DNA of 38,996 nucleotides, taken from NCBI GenBank assembly GCA_913061435.1, contig CAJXUK010000028.1, forward strand, positions 1 to 38,996, in the 5' to 3' direction. Within the stretch, counting starts at the first letter, position 1; each line of letters opens with the position of its first letter. Under the pieces are notes generated by a model that saw only the letters and a list, made by a program, of their open reading frames with translations, did not search any database and was not told the DNA's origin. The position numbers and the translations under genes are program-made. The stretch is from an uncultured Thalassolituus sp. (GTDB lineage Bacteria > Pseudomonadota > Gammaproteobacteria > Pseudomonadales > Oceanobacteraceae). Shown here piece after piece: positions 7,666-16,799 of this stretch.

Positions 7666-7938
7666 TTATTGGTTTCTCACCATACCACGCTGAATCATTG
7701 CTGCGGTCATCATGATCGAGCCAACTACCGACAGTAATAACATACCGTTTACCAAAAAAGTGTAACGAGCATAAAAAGGTGAGCTCACGTCCTGCTTTCC
7801 TTCTATACAAGTACTCAGTTCAAAACTGTAACTCAAACCTTGGTCAATACAATCATTTACCGTGGAAAGTTCCCAGCCATATAGACTTAGCAGCAAGATT
7901 GCCGGTAACGAAAAGATAATAGAACCCCAACGCATCAT
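7666..7938 (-). CDS. Small two-helix membrane protein, unknown
   Basis: 90 residues with two predicted transmembrane helices (about 5-22 and 61-84). The loop between them holds two cysteines (C30 and C44), positioned to form a disulfide if the loop is periplasmic. AAGAGGT at good spacing supports the ATG at 7938. No family was recognised. It runs convergently toward ychJ with a 16-base gap, so the two genes end almost together. Confidence 0.7.
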   Translation of the reverse strand: MMRWGSIIFSLPAILLLSLYGWELSTVNDCIDQGLSYSFELSTCIEGKQDVSSPFYARYTFLVNGMLLLSVVGSIMMTAAMIQRGMVRNQ

Positions 7939-8049
7939 ACTTTTTTACCTCTTTTCTCGTACTTTAACTTGACATTAAGCGCTAATCTTTTCATCTTAGG
8001 CTATCTCTAAAGTCCATTTTACAATAACAAGCAGGCACTTTTAGCTATC

Positions 8050-9180
8050 ATGAAGCACATATTTATCGCCGCAGCCATTGTTCTTAGTATGAACGTGCAA
8101 GCTGCAACACAAGACTTGGATCAATTACTCAGTAAAATCGAAGCCGACATTAGTAATCAAAGATTAGCAAAACCTGCGGGTAATAATGCACTTGAAGGGA
8201 TCCAAGCCTTTAGAGCACAAGCCCCCTTCGATTTTCGTATTACACCACTCATTTTTAAGTTTGGCGAATCCTACGTGTCTTTAGCTAATAAAGCCATAGA
8301 CAATGAGGATTTCAGCGAAGCCCAAAATTATTTAGATATGGCCTGGAAAGTGGCAGCACTGACCCCCGGGCTAGAAGATGCACAAGAAAGAAATGACACC
8401 CTAAGCAAAGGTAAAGCAAGCAGCCCTAAGGTTGTATCACAAGGCCCAAGTGCCGCAGACTTGAAAAAACAAAAAGCCTTGGCTGATGCAGCTGCTGCAG
8501 AACGTAAACGCATAGATGCTGAACGCATTCGCAAGCAAAAAGCCGATAAAGCAGCAAAAGCAGCCGCGGTAAAACAAGCTGCTGCAGACAAAAAAGCAAA
8601 ACAAGCAGCTGAACGTCAGCGCCGTATAGATAATGAAAAACTACAAAAACAAAGAGAATTAGCTGCACAAAAGGCTGCTAAAAAAGAACAAGAGTTAGCA
8701 AAAGAACTCGCATCGGCAGAAACAGAAAAGGCTCGTTTGTTAGCATTAGCTGCACAAAAAGAAGCAAAAGCAAAAAGCGAACGGGCTGCAAAATTGGCAC
8801 AAGCCAAACCGGTTGTTAGAGCAGAACGTAAGTCAACACCCATTCAAGTAGGTGGTGTAAGCCCAATCGGACAAGGCGAAGAAACATCTGAGGCGATTGC
8901 AACATTTCCTCTAGCAAATGACATGATTGCAAATCGAGATCGCTCAATCAGTGACAGCTTAGTGGCTTCTTGCCAGGCTATTATTGATAACGAAGCATCT
9001 GTAGTGATACATGCAGAGACCAAGAGTGATTATCGCTGGTTAACGGTGCGCTTAACACTCTGTACGCGACGTTTAGACTCAAGCTTCCGCCTACGTCACA
9101 GTTACGCTGAAAATGGCAGTAGCGAGCCATTTATTAGCTTACACCCAGGTCGTAATTCTGCACTCATTGGTGATTTATAA
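8050..9180 (+). CDS. Secreted Lys/Ala-rich coiled-coil protein, TolA-like middle
   Basis: A 376-residue protein with a signal peptide (about 1-19, VQA-A cleavage). A small helical domain follows (20-118, two-helix TPR-like SEAQNYLDMAWKVAALTPG), then a long Ala/Lys/Glu coiled coil (about 135-252). A C-terminal globular domain (about 265-376) has two cysteines (C308, C338). The middle resembles TolA domain II in composition only: there is no N-terminal membrane anchor, and the C-terminal domain was not recognised as TolA domain III. Probably periplasmic, and the coiled coil could span the periplasm. Ends in a strong bidirectional terminator shared with the convergent GGDEF gene. Confidence 0.8.
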   Translation: MKHIFIAAAIVLSMNVQAATQDLDQLLSKIEADISNQRLAKPAGNNALEGIQAFRAQAPFDFRITPLIFKFGESYVSLANKAIDNEDFSEAQNYLDMAWKVAALTPGLEDAQERNDTLSKGKASSPKVVSQGPSAADLKKQKALADAAAAERKRIDAERIRKQKADKAAKAAAVKQAAADKKAKQAAERQRRIDNEKLQKQRELAAQKAAKKEQELAKELASAETEKARLLALAAQKEAKAKSERAAKLAQAKPVVRAERKSTPIQVGGVSPIGQGEETSEAIATFPLANDMIANRDRSISDSLVASCQAIIDNEASVVIHAETKSDYRWLTVRLTLCTRRLDSSFRLRHSYAENGSSEPFISLHPGRNSALIGDL

Positions 9181-9212
9181 CCCATTTAAAACGGTAATAA
9201 ATTTGTAAAAAC

Positions 9213-9253
9213 AAAAAAACCTCTTTTTGCGATAAGCCAAAAGAGGTTTTTTT
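9213..9253. terminator. Bidirectional intrinsic terminator
   Basis: A perfect 15-bp stem (9213-9227 with 9239-9253; core AACCTCTTTT/AAAAGAGGTT) and an 11-base loop. The stem ends in A/T runs that give a U-tract on either strand. It sits between the convergent coiled-coil and GGDEF genes. Confidence 0.9.
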
Positions 9254-9272
9254 ATAAGCTGGGTTTATGATT

Positions 9273-10040
9273 TTAATGATCGCTATTTGAATAGTCATAA
9301 CCTGACGAATCAGCTTCATCGTCAAAATCACTATCACCGTCATCCGAGTCAAAAAACATTCCCATCAGAGCAGCTTTTTCGTCATGACTCACAGCCATCT
9401 CGTCGTCACTACTAACACCTGCGAACCGTACTTGATTTCGCCCTGATTCTTTAGCCAGATAAAGACATTCATCTGCCGCCTTAACTAGCTTAGTGGCTGA
9501 ACCTTGTTCATGGGTTAAGCGAACCGCTAAGCCAATACTCGCTGTGACTTTTAATATTTTTTCACCGACTTCAATTTCGCTAGCTTCAATACGTTGACGT
9601 AAACGCTCGGCGACTTGACTAGCCAATAAAAGATTGGTTGAGGGAAGAATCACAACAAATTCTTCACCGCCGTAACGGCATTGAATATCCAGTTGGCGAG
9701 TTTCTTGATGAATAAGCTTAGCGGTTAACTTTAATACCTGGTTGCCAACTTCGTGACCCCATTGATCATTGACCTGCTTAAAACGATCTAAATCAATCAT
9801 CATTAAACTGGTTGGAATACCGGTTCTGGTAGTTCTTTCTAATTCTGTTTCTAAAGCAGCGTTAAAATAACGAACATTAAATAACCCCGTTAATGGATCT
9901 GTAATGACCTGCTCACGCAAAGACAGCAACTCCGAAGCCCAAGGATTTTCAACTCCACATTGAGGGCAATTAAAGTTTTGCTCCGAAGTTTCTATATCTT
10001 GCAGCGATGAAGAAACATCTTGCTGAGATGTCACAGCCAT
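9273..10040 (-). CDS. Soluble GGDEF diguanylate cyclase with Cys motif and acidic tail
   Basis: A 255-residue cytoplasmic protein. A short N-terminus has a CPQC motif (C25, C28), possibly half of a zinc or redox site. Then comes a complete GGDEF domain (about 43-205) with DPLTGLFN, the active loop RYGGEEF (GGEEF 124-128) and the inhibitory I-site RQLD (115-118) at the canonical five-residue spacing. Those residues predict an active, product-inhibited diguanylate cyclase making c-di-GMP. The C-terminal tail (about 231-255) is extremely acidic, with Ser and Tyr near the end. No transmembrane or standard sensor domain is present. Alone in its unit. Confidence 0.93.
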   Translation of the reverse strand: MAVTSQQDVSSSLQDIETSEQNFNCPQCGVENPWASELLSLREQVITDPLTGLFNVRYFNAALETELERTTRTGIPTSLMMIDLDRFKQVNDQWGHEVGNQVLKLTAKLIHQETRQLDIQCRYGGEEFVVILPSTNLLLASQVAERLRQRIEASEIEVGEKILKVTASIGLAVRLTHEQGSATKLVKAADECLYLAKESGRNQVRFAGVSSDDEMAVSHDEKAALMGMFFDSDDGDSDFDDEADSSGYDYSNSDH

Positions 10041-10207
10041 GTTTGTTAGCTCACTTTATAATTATTTGAATATTCTCGTAAGTTTAGTGGATGTTATTCA
10101 ATATGAACCACTATTTTTAAATATTTTACCAACATCATTATCAACTTAATCATTAAAGAGATATTTTACAGCAAAGCTGTGCAATAATTTTGGCTTAAAA
10201 AGTTGTA
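10041..10207. other. AT-rich intergenic gap
   Basis: A 167-base AT-rich spacer between the GGDEF gene start and the end of the second GNAT gene. It should contain the GGDEF promoter (minus strand). No clear hairpin terminator or operator is visible. Confidence 0.35.
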
Positions 10208-10783
10208 TTAACTCTTAGCTAAACCGTCATTGATTATTGCTTGCTGCCAAACCGCATCAGTATGTAACAGACTAAATACCTGATAATCAATCCAGCTGTT
10301 TTCAAACTCAAAATAGCTATTGAAGACACCATCTCTAGTGAATCCTAGGCTACTTACAAGATCCGCTGTGTGAGAGTCATTTGTCATCACGAACCATTCT
10401 AAACGATGCAATGATAAATCTTCAAAAGCCAAAGTAGCTACTGCATAAATCAACTCTGCTAAAATAGCCTGCGTTTTATAATCAGCAAAAACTTCAAGCT
10501 GGAGCTGTGCACTGGCATTTACCCAATTAAACTTTTGCAAACTAATGCGAGCAATAATCTTACCTGTGTCTTTTTCTTCAACCAACCAAAAAGCAGCTTC
10601 TTTGGCTTCAAACTGCATCACCATACGACGCGCCAAATCCATTGCTTGAGCTTCTACAACCATAGGATTTTTGGGTATGGATTTCACTACCGACTTATTA
10701 CTGAGTAACTTATAAAGACAATCTATATCGTTTTCATGAGCGAAACGAATGTAATAATGATCCGTTTTTAAATTCCAGTTCAT
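10208..10783 (-). CDS. GNAT-fold protein, RimJ/RimL-like (second of pair)
   Basis: 191 residues in the layout of RimJ/RimL-type N-acetyltransferases: N-terminal substrate half, then LEVFADYKTQAILAELIYAV as the acetyl-CoA-binding region and HRLEWFVMTNDSHTADLVSSLGF as the late strand-helix. The normal pyrophosphate-binding loop (Q/R-x-x-G-x-G/A) is not evident: the position reads ADYKTQAIL. It may be weak, altered or non-catalytic. Its ATG overlaps the stop of the preceding GNAT gene (ATGA), so the two are translationally coupled and may work as a pair. Confidence 0.82.
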   Translation of the reverse strand: MNWNLKTDHYYIRFAHENDIDCLYKLLSNKSVVKSIPKNPMVVEAQAMDLARRMVMQFEAKEAAFWLVEEKDTGKIIARISLQKFNWVNASAQLQLEVFADYKTQAILAELIYAVATLAFEDLSLHRLEWFVMTNDSHTADLVSSLGFTRDGVFNSYFEFENSWIDYQVFSLLHTDAVWQQAIINDGLAKS

Positions 10784-11325
10784 TTTTCTTCTCCCGCAAC
10801 AACAGACTCTAAGATACGATTATAAAGTAAGATGTCGCTATACTCAGTTTGACTAATGCGGCGATAATCGCGTAAACGGGCCTGCTGTGTAAATCCAACC
10901 TGCTCTAACACATTGATTAAAAGTTCATCTTTATTAGGAAGACATTGAAACGAAAAATTTCTTAGGTGATATTTATTAGCTAGAAAATCAACCGCAGATG
11001 ATAACGCAGCCACTTGCAACGATGGTTCAAATCCCGGCAAAACATCTAATCGCATTAAGGTTTTTAATGAGCTTGGTTGCCAATCATAAAGGCTAAGCAT
11101 ACCCTGAATTTCACCATCGCACTCAATTGCCCACATCAAACCACGCTGGGTAGCAGCCATTTGTACCGATAATGAAATCATGCGCTCTGCATGCTCTCTG
11201 CTAGCACTCACGCTCTGGCCAGCTAGGGTTTGGTGTTGATAAAGTTTAACAATAGAATCAACATCAGAATTGTTTAACGGACGTAACTGCCCTCCGCTAA
11301 AATCAACATTGGCAACAAATTTCAT
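10780..11325 (-). CDS. GNAT-fold protein (first of pair)
   Basis: 181 residues with the GNAT outline: N-terminal LRPLNNSDVDSIVKLYQ, a middle strand DGEIQGMLSLYDW, then LDVLPGFEPSLQVAALSSAVDFLANKY where acetyl-CoA would bind, and NVLEQVGFTQQARLRDY. As in its neighbour, the glycine-rich acetyl-CoA loop is missing (LPGFEPSLQ). It overlaps the next gene by four bases. Substrate cannot be predicted. Confidence 0.8.
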   Translation of the reverse strand: MKFVANVDFSGGQLRPLNNSDVDSIVKLYQHQTLAGQSVSASREHAERMISLSVQMAATQRGLMWAIECDGEIQGMLSLYDWQPSSLKTLMRLDVLPGFEPSLQVAALSSAVDFLANKYHLRNFSFQCLPNKDELLINVLEQVGFTQQARLRDYRRISQTEYSDILLYNRILESVVAGEEK

Positions 11326-11432
11326 GTAACGTCATACCCCTAAAAGGTGCATTTAAAATCATCATTCTAGCATTGTGCAAGGCAGCAGGTCACGGTTGAT
11401 TAAGAAAGCAAATCAGTGTTGCAAAAAACCTA

Positions 11433-12686
11433 TTAAACATACTGCGCAGCCGCCCAGCCACTTGCCCAAGCCCACTGAAAATTAAAACCACCCAAGTGTC
11501 CAGTAACATCCAATACCTCACCGATAAAATACAAATCAAGCTGCTTTTTTGACATCATGGTTTTAGAGCTGACTTCGTTAGTATCAACACCACCCAAGGT
11601 AACTTCTGCAGTACGATAGCCTTCGGTGCCTGATGGGATTAGCGCCCACGAATTAAAACGATTGGCAATAAGATCCATTTGTTTGGCATTTAACTCAGCT
11701 AAAGTAATCCCTTGTTCACGACCAAACTCTGGTGGCAGCAAGGCATCAACTAACTGATCAGACATTTTTTGGGTAAGCCATTGTGCTAAAAATTTCTTCA
11801 ACGATAGCTTAGGTCGCTCGTGCTGAGTTTCACGCAAAAGTTGGGCAAGGTCATGGTCGGGTAAAAGATCAATGCTAAGAGTGTCACCCGCCTGCCAATA
11901 CGAAGATATTTGCAACACGGCAGGGCCGCTAAGACCCCGGTGAGTAAACAAAATATTACCGCGAAAACTTTGACCATTGCATTCAATAGTAGCTTCGCAA
12001 GAGCTACCAGATAGTGCAATGCATACGTCTTTGAGTTGGTTGGTGATAGTAAAAGGCACTAAGCCTGCACGCTTGGGATAAGTTTTTATATTAAATTGCT
12101 CTGCAACTTGATACCCAAACCCCGTTGCGCCCAAGGTTGGAATAGATAATCCCCCCGTGGCAATGACCAATGACTGACAAGAATAATCCGTACGCGCACC
12201 ATCTTTAGTTGTTAGTAAGGTATATCCGCGTGGATTAGAATTTTTTTCCAGATCAACTTTATCATCTGCAGCGACTACCAATGACTTAATAGTATCCACA
12301 GTGGTTTTAAGTTGAATGGTGACGCCTACTTTTTTACATTCATCCAATAACGCGTTCAGAATATCACTGGATTTATTATCACAAAATAATTCACCCAGTT
12401 GTTTTTCATGATAGGGAATATTGTGGCTATCGACTAAACTAATAAAATCCCATTGAGTGTAACGACTTAACGCACTTTTACAAAAATGAGGGTTATGACA
12501 AAGATAGCGATCTGGTTCAACATAATAGTTGGTGAAATTACAGCGACCACCACCAGACATTAGAATTTTTTTACCCGCTTTATTAGCATGATCCAGAACC
12601 AATACTGAACGCCCACGTTGTCCGGCAACAGCTGCGCACATCAAACCCGCAGCACCTGCACCGATTATTACGACATCATACTTCAC
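11433..12686 (-). CDS. yhiN: HI0933/YhiN-family flavoprotein
   Basis: A 417-residue FAD-dependent protein of the HI0933/YhiN (BaiN-like) family. It has the dinucleotide-binding motif [14 protein letters not shown] (5-18), the family signature [15 protein letters not shown] (about 39-53), a second ATGG motif and the C-terminal [26 protein letters not shown]. Its reaction is not firmly known; related proteins reduce or modify hydrophobic substrates. The start is GTG, overlapping the rnhB stop (GTGA), with AAGGAA upstream. It sits at the tail of the lpx-rnhB run and is probably translated by coupling. Confidence 0.9.
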   Translation of the reverse strand: MKYDVVIIGAGAAGLMCAAVAGQRGRSVLVLDHANKAGKKILMSGGGRCNFTNYYVEPDRYLCHNPHFCKSALSRYTQWDFISLVDSHNIPYHEKQLGELFCDNKSSDILNALLDECKKVGVTIQLKTTVDTIKSLVVAADDKVDLEKNSNPRGYTLLTTKDGARTDYSCQSLVIATGGLSIPTLGATGFGYQVAEQFNIKTYPKRAGLVPFTITNQLKDVCIALSGSSCEATIECNGQSFRGNILFTHRGLSGPAVLQISSYWQAGDTLSIDLLPDHDLAQLLRETQHERPKLSLKKFLAQWLTQKMSDQLVDALLPPEFGREQGITLAELNAKQMDLIANRFNSWALIPSGTEGYRTAEVTLGGVDTNEVSSKTMMSKKQLDLYFIGEVLDVTGHLGGFNFQWAWASGWAAAQYV

Positions 12687-13342
12687 GGGGTTTCCTTCTT
12701 GCCGGCTAGCAGCCTTTTAACTGGACCGTAAGTTTTACGATATATAGAACATGGACCTAGCTGCTCTAATGCTGCGATATGTGCTTTGGTTGGGTAACCT
12801 TTATGCTTTGCCAAGCCATAGCCTGGATATTGCTTATCCAGCTCTAACATTTCATGATCACGCTGTACTTTTGCTAAAATAGAAGCAGCACTAATTGCCG
12901 CCACCAAAGCATCCCCTTTAATAATAGCCGACCCTGGCATATCCAATTCTGGTAAGCGATTACCATCAATCAGTGCGTATTCGGGTAACTGTTTTAGACC
13001 GTGATCTTTTAAACCGCGCACGGCACGGGTCATAGCTAACATACGCGCATGTAAAATATTGATCGTATCAATTTCTTCAACGCTGGCACGGGCAATGCAG
13101 TAACTTAACGCCTTCTCTTTAATTTCTGGAAATAACGCTTCGCGCTTTTTTTCACTGAGCTTTTTAGAATCATTCAACGCAGCAATCGGGTTGTTGGGAT
13201 CTAAAATTACCGCCGCCGCCACAACATCCCCACACAATGGTCCGGCACCCGCTTCATCAACACCACAAAAAACAATGCGCTGTTCTAGCAACTGAGCTTC
13301 AACTTCGGTTTTTACATTAAATTGTTCAAGTAGGTCAGACAT
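12683..13342 (-). CDS. rnhB: Ribonuclease HII with unusual GAG motif
   Basis: A 219-residue RNase HII that cuts RNA-DNA hybrids and single ribonucleotides in DNA. Catalytic acids appear as D29 and E30 (VDEAG), D126 (ALIDGN) and D162 (AKVQRDHEM). Late family segments [14 protein letters not shown] and the YKTYGPVK tail are also present. The motif after D29-E30, normally GRG and known to read the RNA-DNA junction, is G32-A33-G34 here: the arginine is replaced by alanine. It lies 23 bases after lpxB, as in many gammaproteobacteria, and overlaps the next gene. The ribosome-binding site is weak. Confidence 0.93.
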   Translation of the reverse strand: MSDLLEQFNVKTEVEAQLLEQRIVFCGVDEAGAGPLCGDVVAAAVILDPNNPIAALNDSKKLSEKKREALFPEIKEKALSYCIARASVEEIDTINILHARMLAMTRAVRGLKDHGLKQLPEYALIDGNRLPELDMPGSAIIKGDALVAAISAASILAKVQRDHEMLELDKQYPGYGLAKHKGYPTKAHIAALEQLGPCSIYRKTYGPVKRLLAGKKETP

Positions 13343-13365
13343 TAATCTTTATGAATACTCGCCTG

Positions 13366-14511
13366 TTAGTCGTTAACACTTGGTTGCAGTAAGTTCACTA
13401 CTGCTTGCGCAGCTTGCTCGTTAGCATTGCATTTTAGATCTTGATGAATAGTTAAAAAAGTTTCTTGTAACTGATGTATTAGCTGTTCATCTTCTAGCCG
13501 TTCGTTCACTGCTTGGGCTAGATTATCGGCGATGGCTTGTTCTTGTAAAATTTCTGGTACGATTTCTTTACCCGCTAATAAATTAGGTAAAGAAATAAAA
13601 TCTTGTTTAATTAAGCGCCGCATAATCATGGCAGTGATAGGCGATACGATGTAGCTCACAATCATAGGTTTTTTGAGTAACATGCCTTCTAATGTGGCCG
13701 TACCTGATGCCAACAAAATAACATCTGCTGCTTGCATACAAGTTTTTGAATGCCCATCTACAACATCGATAACGACATTAGGCTGAAGTGTCTCTATAAA
13801 CTGCAAAATTTGCTGCTTACGTGCTTCATTGGCCGCCGGTAAAATAAATCGTACATCTGGGTTATGGGCAAAGACTTGCTCTGCAGTTTGAATAAAAACC
13901 GGGCATAGTTTTTCAACTTCGCTACCGCGGCTGCCTGGCATTAAACACACAACTTTTTCAGCATCGTTGATTTGAAAAAAACGACGTGCCTCTGAAGTAT
14001 CACTTTCAAAAGGGATACTATCGGCTAAGTTATGGCCTACAAAACAAACGGGGACGTCGTGCTGCTGATAAAATTTAGCTTCAAAAGGAAACAAGGTCAG
14101 CATCAAATCGACTGATTGTTTAATCTTATGGATGCGCTTAGAGCGCCACGCCCAAACAGATGGACTAACATAATGTACGGTTTTAATACCCGACTGCTTG
14201 AGTTTATATTCAAGTTGAGTATTAAATTCTGGAGCATCAATACCAATAAATACATCCGGAGGACTTTCCTGCCAACGCTTTACCAGCTGCTTACGAACTT
14301 TTAACAGTTCAAACAAACGGCCTAGTATTTCTACTAAACCCATTACCGCAAGACGCTCCATAGGAACAAACGATTGAAAACCTTCTGCCTCCATTAAGGG
14401 TCCACCAATGCCTTCAAAAGTCGCGTTAGGATAGTGCTTCTTTAAGGCTTTTATCAGACCAACACCCAGCATATCGCCCGATGTTTCACCCACGACAATG
14501 GCAATACGCAT
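13366..14511 (-). CDS. lpxB: Lipid-A-disaccharide synthase LpxB
   Basis: GT19 glycosyltransferase that joins UDP-2,3-diacylglucosamine and lipid X to form the lipid A disaccharide, a peripheral inner-membrane enzyme. 381 residues, the usual length. Visible signatures: AIVVGETSGDMLG (4-16), YVSPSVWAWR, a LTLFPFEAKFY segment, LPGSRGSEV and LASGTATLEGMLLKKPMIVSY. Start and lpxA stop overlap as TAATG, so translation is coupled to lpxA. Confidence 0.97.
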   Translation of the reverse strand: MRIAIVVGETSGDMLGVGLIKALKKHYPNATFEGIGGPLMEAEGFQSFVPMERLAVMGLVEILGRLFELLKVRKQLVKRWQESPPDVFIGIDAPEFNTQLEYKLKQSGIKTVHYVSPSVWAWRSKRIHKIKQSVDLMLTLFPFEAKFYQQHDVPVCFVGHNLADSIPFESDTSEARRFFQINDAEKVVCLMPGSRGSEVEKLCPVFIQTAEQVFAHNPDVRFILPAANEARKQQILQFIETLQPNVVIDVVDGHSKTCMQAADVILLASGTATLEGMLLKKPMIVSYIVSPITAMIMRRLIKQDFISLPNLLAGKEIVPEILQEQAIADNLAQAVNERLEDEQLIHQLQETFLTIHQDLKCNANEQAAQAVVNLLQPSVND

Positions 14512-15281
14512 TAACGAATAATTCCGCGAGTGGCTTGTTCAATCGAATTAAGCAAAACTTTAACCGCATCATCTTGTAAAGCTAACGCTCTAATCTCTAC
14601 CAGAGCTTCTTCAAGCGTAAGCGCTTGACGATACAAGGCTTTATAAGCCTTACGCAAAAGCTGAATGGATGACTTTTCAAAACCGCGTCGCTTTAAACCC
14701 TCAATATTAATGCCATGAGGCTCTACCGGGTAACCATTACAAATGACATAAGCTGGGATGTCTTTTAAAACAACAGAGCCTGCACCGGTCATTGAGTGAC
14801 TACCGATCTTACAGAACTGATGAACTTGAGTTGCGCCACCTAAAATAACAAAATCCCCAATGTGCACATGCCCTGCTACATTGGTATCGTTAGCCAAAAT
14901 GCAGTTATCACCCAGCATCACATCATGCGCGATATGAGTGTTGACCATAAATAAATTATTGCTGCCAACTTGGGTAATACCCTGATCTTGGGTAGTACCA
15001 CGATGAAAGGTGCAGGCTTCGCGAATAATATTATTATCACCAATAATCAGCTTGGTGGGTTCGTCTGCATATTTTTTATCTTGGCACTCTTCACCAATCG
15101 AAGAAAACTGAAAAATTTTATTATTTTCACCAATTTTTGTTGGCCCTTTAACAATCACATGTGGGCCGATAACGGTTCCAGCACCAATCTCAACATTCGG
15201 CCCAACGATAGACCAAGGACCTATTTCTACATCATCAGCAATGATTGCACTGGGATCAATTTGAGCTAAGGGATTAATCAT
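14511..15281 (-). CDS. lpxA: UDP-N-acetylglucosamine acyltransferase LpxA
   Basis: First step of lipid A synthesis: transfers a hydroxyacyl chain from ACP to UDP-GlcNAc. A left-handed beta-helix of hexapeptide repeats fills residues about 5-185, with a helical C-terminus. The catalytic histidine is H119 in THIAHD (equivalent to H125 in E. coli), followed by GHVHIGDFVILGGATQVHQFC. 256 residues, six fewer than E. coli. AAGGA precedes the ATG. Two bases separate it from fabZ. Confidence 0.97.
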   Translation of the reverse strand: MINPLAQIDPSAIIADDVEIGPWSIVGPNVEIGAGTVIGPHVIVKGPTKIGENNKIFQFSSIGEECQDKKYADEPTKLIIGDNNIIREACTFHRGTTQDQGITQVGSNNLFMVNTHIAHDVMLGDNCILANDTNVAGHVHIGDFVILGGATQVHQFCKIGSHSMTGAGSVVLKDIPAYVICNGYPVEPHGINIEGLKRRGFEKSSIQLLRKAYKALYRQALTLEEALVEIRALALQDDAVKVLLNSIEQATRGIIR

Positions 15282-15283
15282 TA

Positions 15284-15739
15284 TTAAATATCCTTTTCAG
15301 CACAGGTTATGTCGGCACAGCACACGACTTGACCATCAACTAGAGCACGACATGAAAACTTCCAAATGCCACGCTTATTATTTTCGTATTCAGCTTCTAA
15401 AATAAGCTGATCTCCTGGAACAACAGGTCTTTTAAATCGCACTTTATCAGCACCGGCAAAATAATAGCTGGTTTTATCTGTGCGTTTTTCGCCGAGCATA
15501 TGCAAACCTAAGATACCGGCGATTTGAGCCATAGACTCTACAATTAATACACCCGGCATAATTGGGTGCTGTGGAAAATGGCCATTAAAATATTCTTCAT
15601 TAATGGTTACGTTCTTAATACCAACGATGCGTCCTTCGCTGTCACCATTAATCTCAATTGTATTTACTCTATCGACCATTAAAAATGGATAGCGGTGAGG
15701 GAGTAGTTTTTTAATACCTTGCACATCCAAAGCGGGCAT
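15284..15739 (-). CDS. fabZ: 3-hydroxyacyl-ACP dehydratase FabZ
   Basis: Dehydrates 3-hydroxyacyl-ACP in fatty acid synthesis and competes with LpxA for the hydroxyacyl pool. Hot-dog fold; catalytic H54 ([12 protein letters not shown]) and E68 (VLIVESMAQ). 151 residues from the ATG at 15739. The GTG three codons earlier forms part of the ribosome-binding site (AAGGTG, six bases before the ATG) and is therefore not the start. Between lpxD and lpxA, as in most relatives. Confidence 0.96.
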   Translation of the reverse strand: MPALDVQGIKKLLPHRYPFLMVDRVNTIEINGDSEGRIVGIKNVTINEEYFNGHFPQHPIMPGVLIVESMAQIAGILGLHMLGEKRTDKTSYYFAGADKVRFKRPVVPGDQLILEAEYENNKRGIWKFSCRALVDGQVVCCADITCAEKDI

Positions 15740-15749
15740 TGTGTTCACC

Positions 15750-16772
15750 TTATAGGTTCTTTTCTAATTGTTTTATTCTTCGCGCCATGTCGTCTAACTG
15801 GCGGAAACGTGCAGCACTTTTTCGCCACTCTGATGCAGGCATAATCGCTGTTCCAGAGGAGTACACACCGGATTCTTTAATGGACTTAGAGACTAGGGTC
15901 ATACCTGTGATATGAACACCATCTGTGATTTCAATATGGCCAACAATACCCACGCCACCGGCGATAGTGCAGTTTTTACCAAGAGTTGTACTACCCGCTA
16001 TGCCTGCTGTTCCAGCAATCGCGCAACCGTCGCCAATTACAACGTTATGAGCAATCATGATCTGATCATCTAGCTTTACGTCGTTCCCAATCTTAGTGCT
16101 ATCTAAAGCACCACGATCGATGGTGGTATTTGCCCCGACCTCAACGCGATCACCAATTTCAACGCCCCCTATTTGAGCAATTTTATGCCATTTACCAGCA
16201 TCGGGAGCAAAGCCAAAACCGTCTGCACCAATCACACAACCAGAATGAAAAATACAATCATCACCCACAACAACGTCGTGATAAAAAACAACGTTGGCAT
16301 GCAATAAACTATTTTTCCCAATGATAGAATGATCGCCAACAACACAACCAGGGCCGATACGTGTATGAGCACCCACCTCTGCGTGCTCACCAATAACAGC
16401 GTTAGCTGCCACAGAAACACCCTCTGCTAAGATTGCAGTTTTGGCAATGACTGCAGATGGATGTATGCCTGCGGCTTGAAGCGGTAAGTTATCAAATATC
16501 TGTGATAATTTAGCAAAGCCAACATAGGGATTATCCATCACTAAAGCTGAAGTTTTGCACTCTTCAAGCATTTTAGGATGAACAATGACAGCGGCCGCTT
16601 TTGTTGAGTCTAATAATTTGCGATAGCTTGGGTTAGCTAAAAAAGTAACCTGCTGTGCAGTTGAATCTTCTAACGTGCCAATACCCGACACAACCAACTG
16701 ATCATTATGGGCAACCAGTTTTGCACCAATTTTTTCAGCAATTTGCGCTAACGTTATAGCTACTTGTGCCAT
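15750..16772 (-). CDS. lpxD: UDP-3-O-acylglucosamine N-acyltransferase LpxD
   Basis: Third step of lipid A synthesis, adding the second (N-linked) hydroxyacyl chain. An N-terminal uridine-binding domain (about 1-100) leads into hexapeptide beta-helix coils (about 102-315), with a C-terminal helix ending [19 protein letters not shown]. Catalytic H242 in [11 protein letters not shown]. 340 residues, the normal length. AAGGT stands seven bases before the ATG. Ends 11 bases before the fabZ start. Confidence 0.97.
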   Translation of the reverse strand: MAQVAITLAQIAEKIGAKLVAHNDQLVVSGIGTLEDSTAQQVTFLANPSYRKLLDSTKAAAVIVHPKMLEECKTSALVMDNPYVGFAKLSQIFDNLPLQAAGIHPSAVIAKTAILAEGVSVAANAVIGEHAEVGAHTRIGPGCVVGDHSIIGKNSLLHANVVFYHDVVVGDDCIFHSGCVIGADGFGFAPDAGKWHKIAQIGGVEIGDRVEVGANTTIDRGALDSTKIGNDVKLDDQIMIAHNVVIGDGCAIAGTAGIAGSTTLGKNCTIAGGVGIVGHIEITDGVHITGMTLVSKSIKESGVYSSGTAIMPASEWRKSAARFRQLDDMARRIKQLEKNL

Positions 16773-16799
16773 GGTATTGACCTTATTGTTTGCGAGTTG

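Noticed and set aside
8328..8843. Three minus-strand open frames inside the coiled-coil gene
   Set aside because: They are reverse-strand shadows of Ala/Lys-rich codons and have no start signals.
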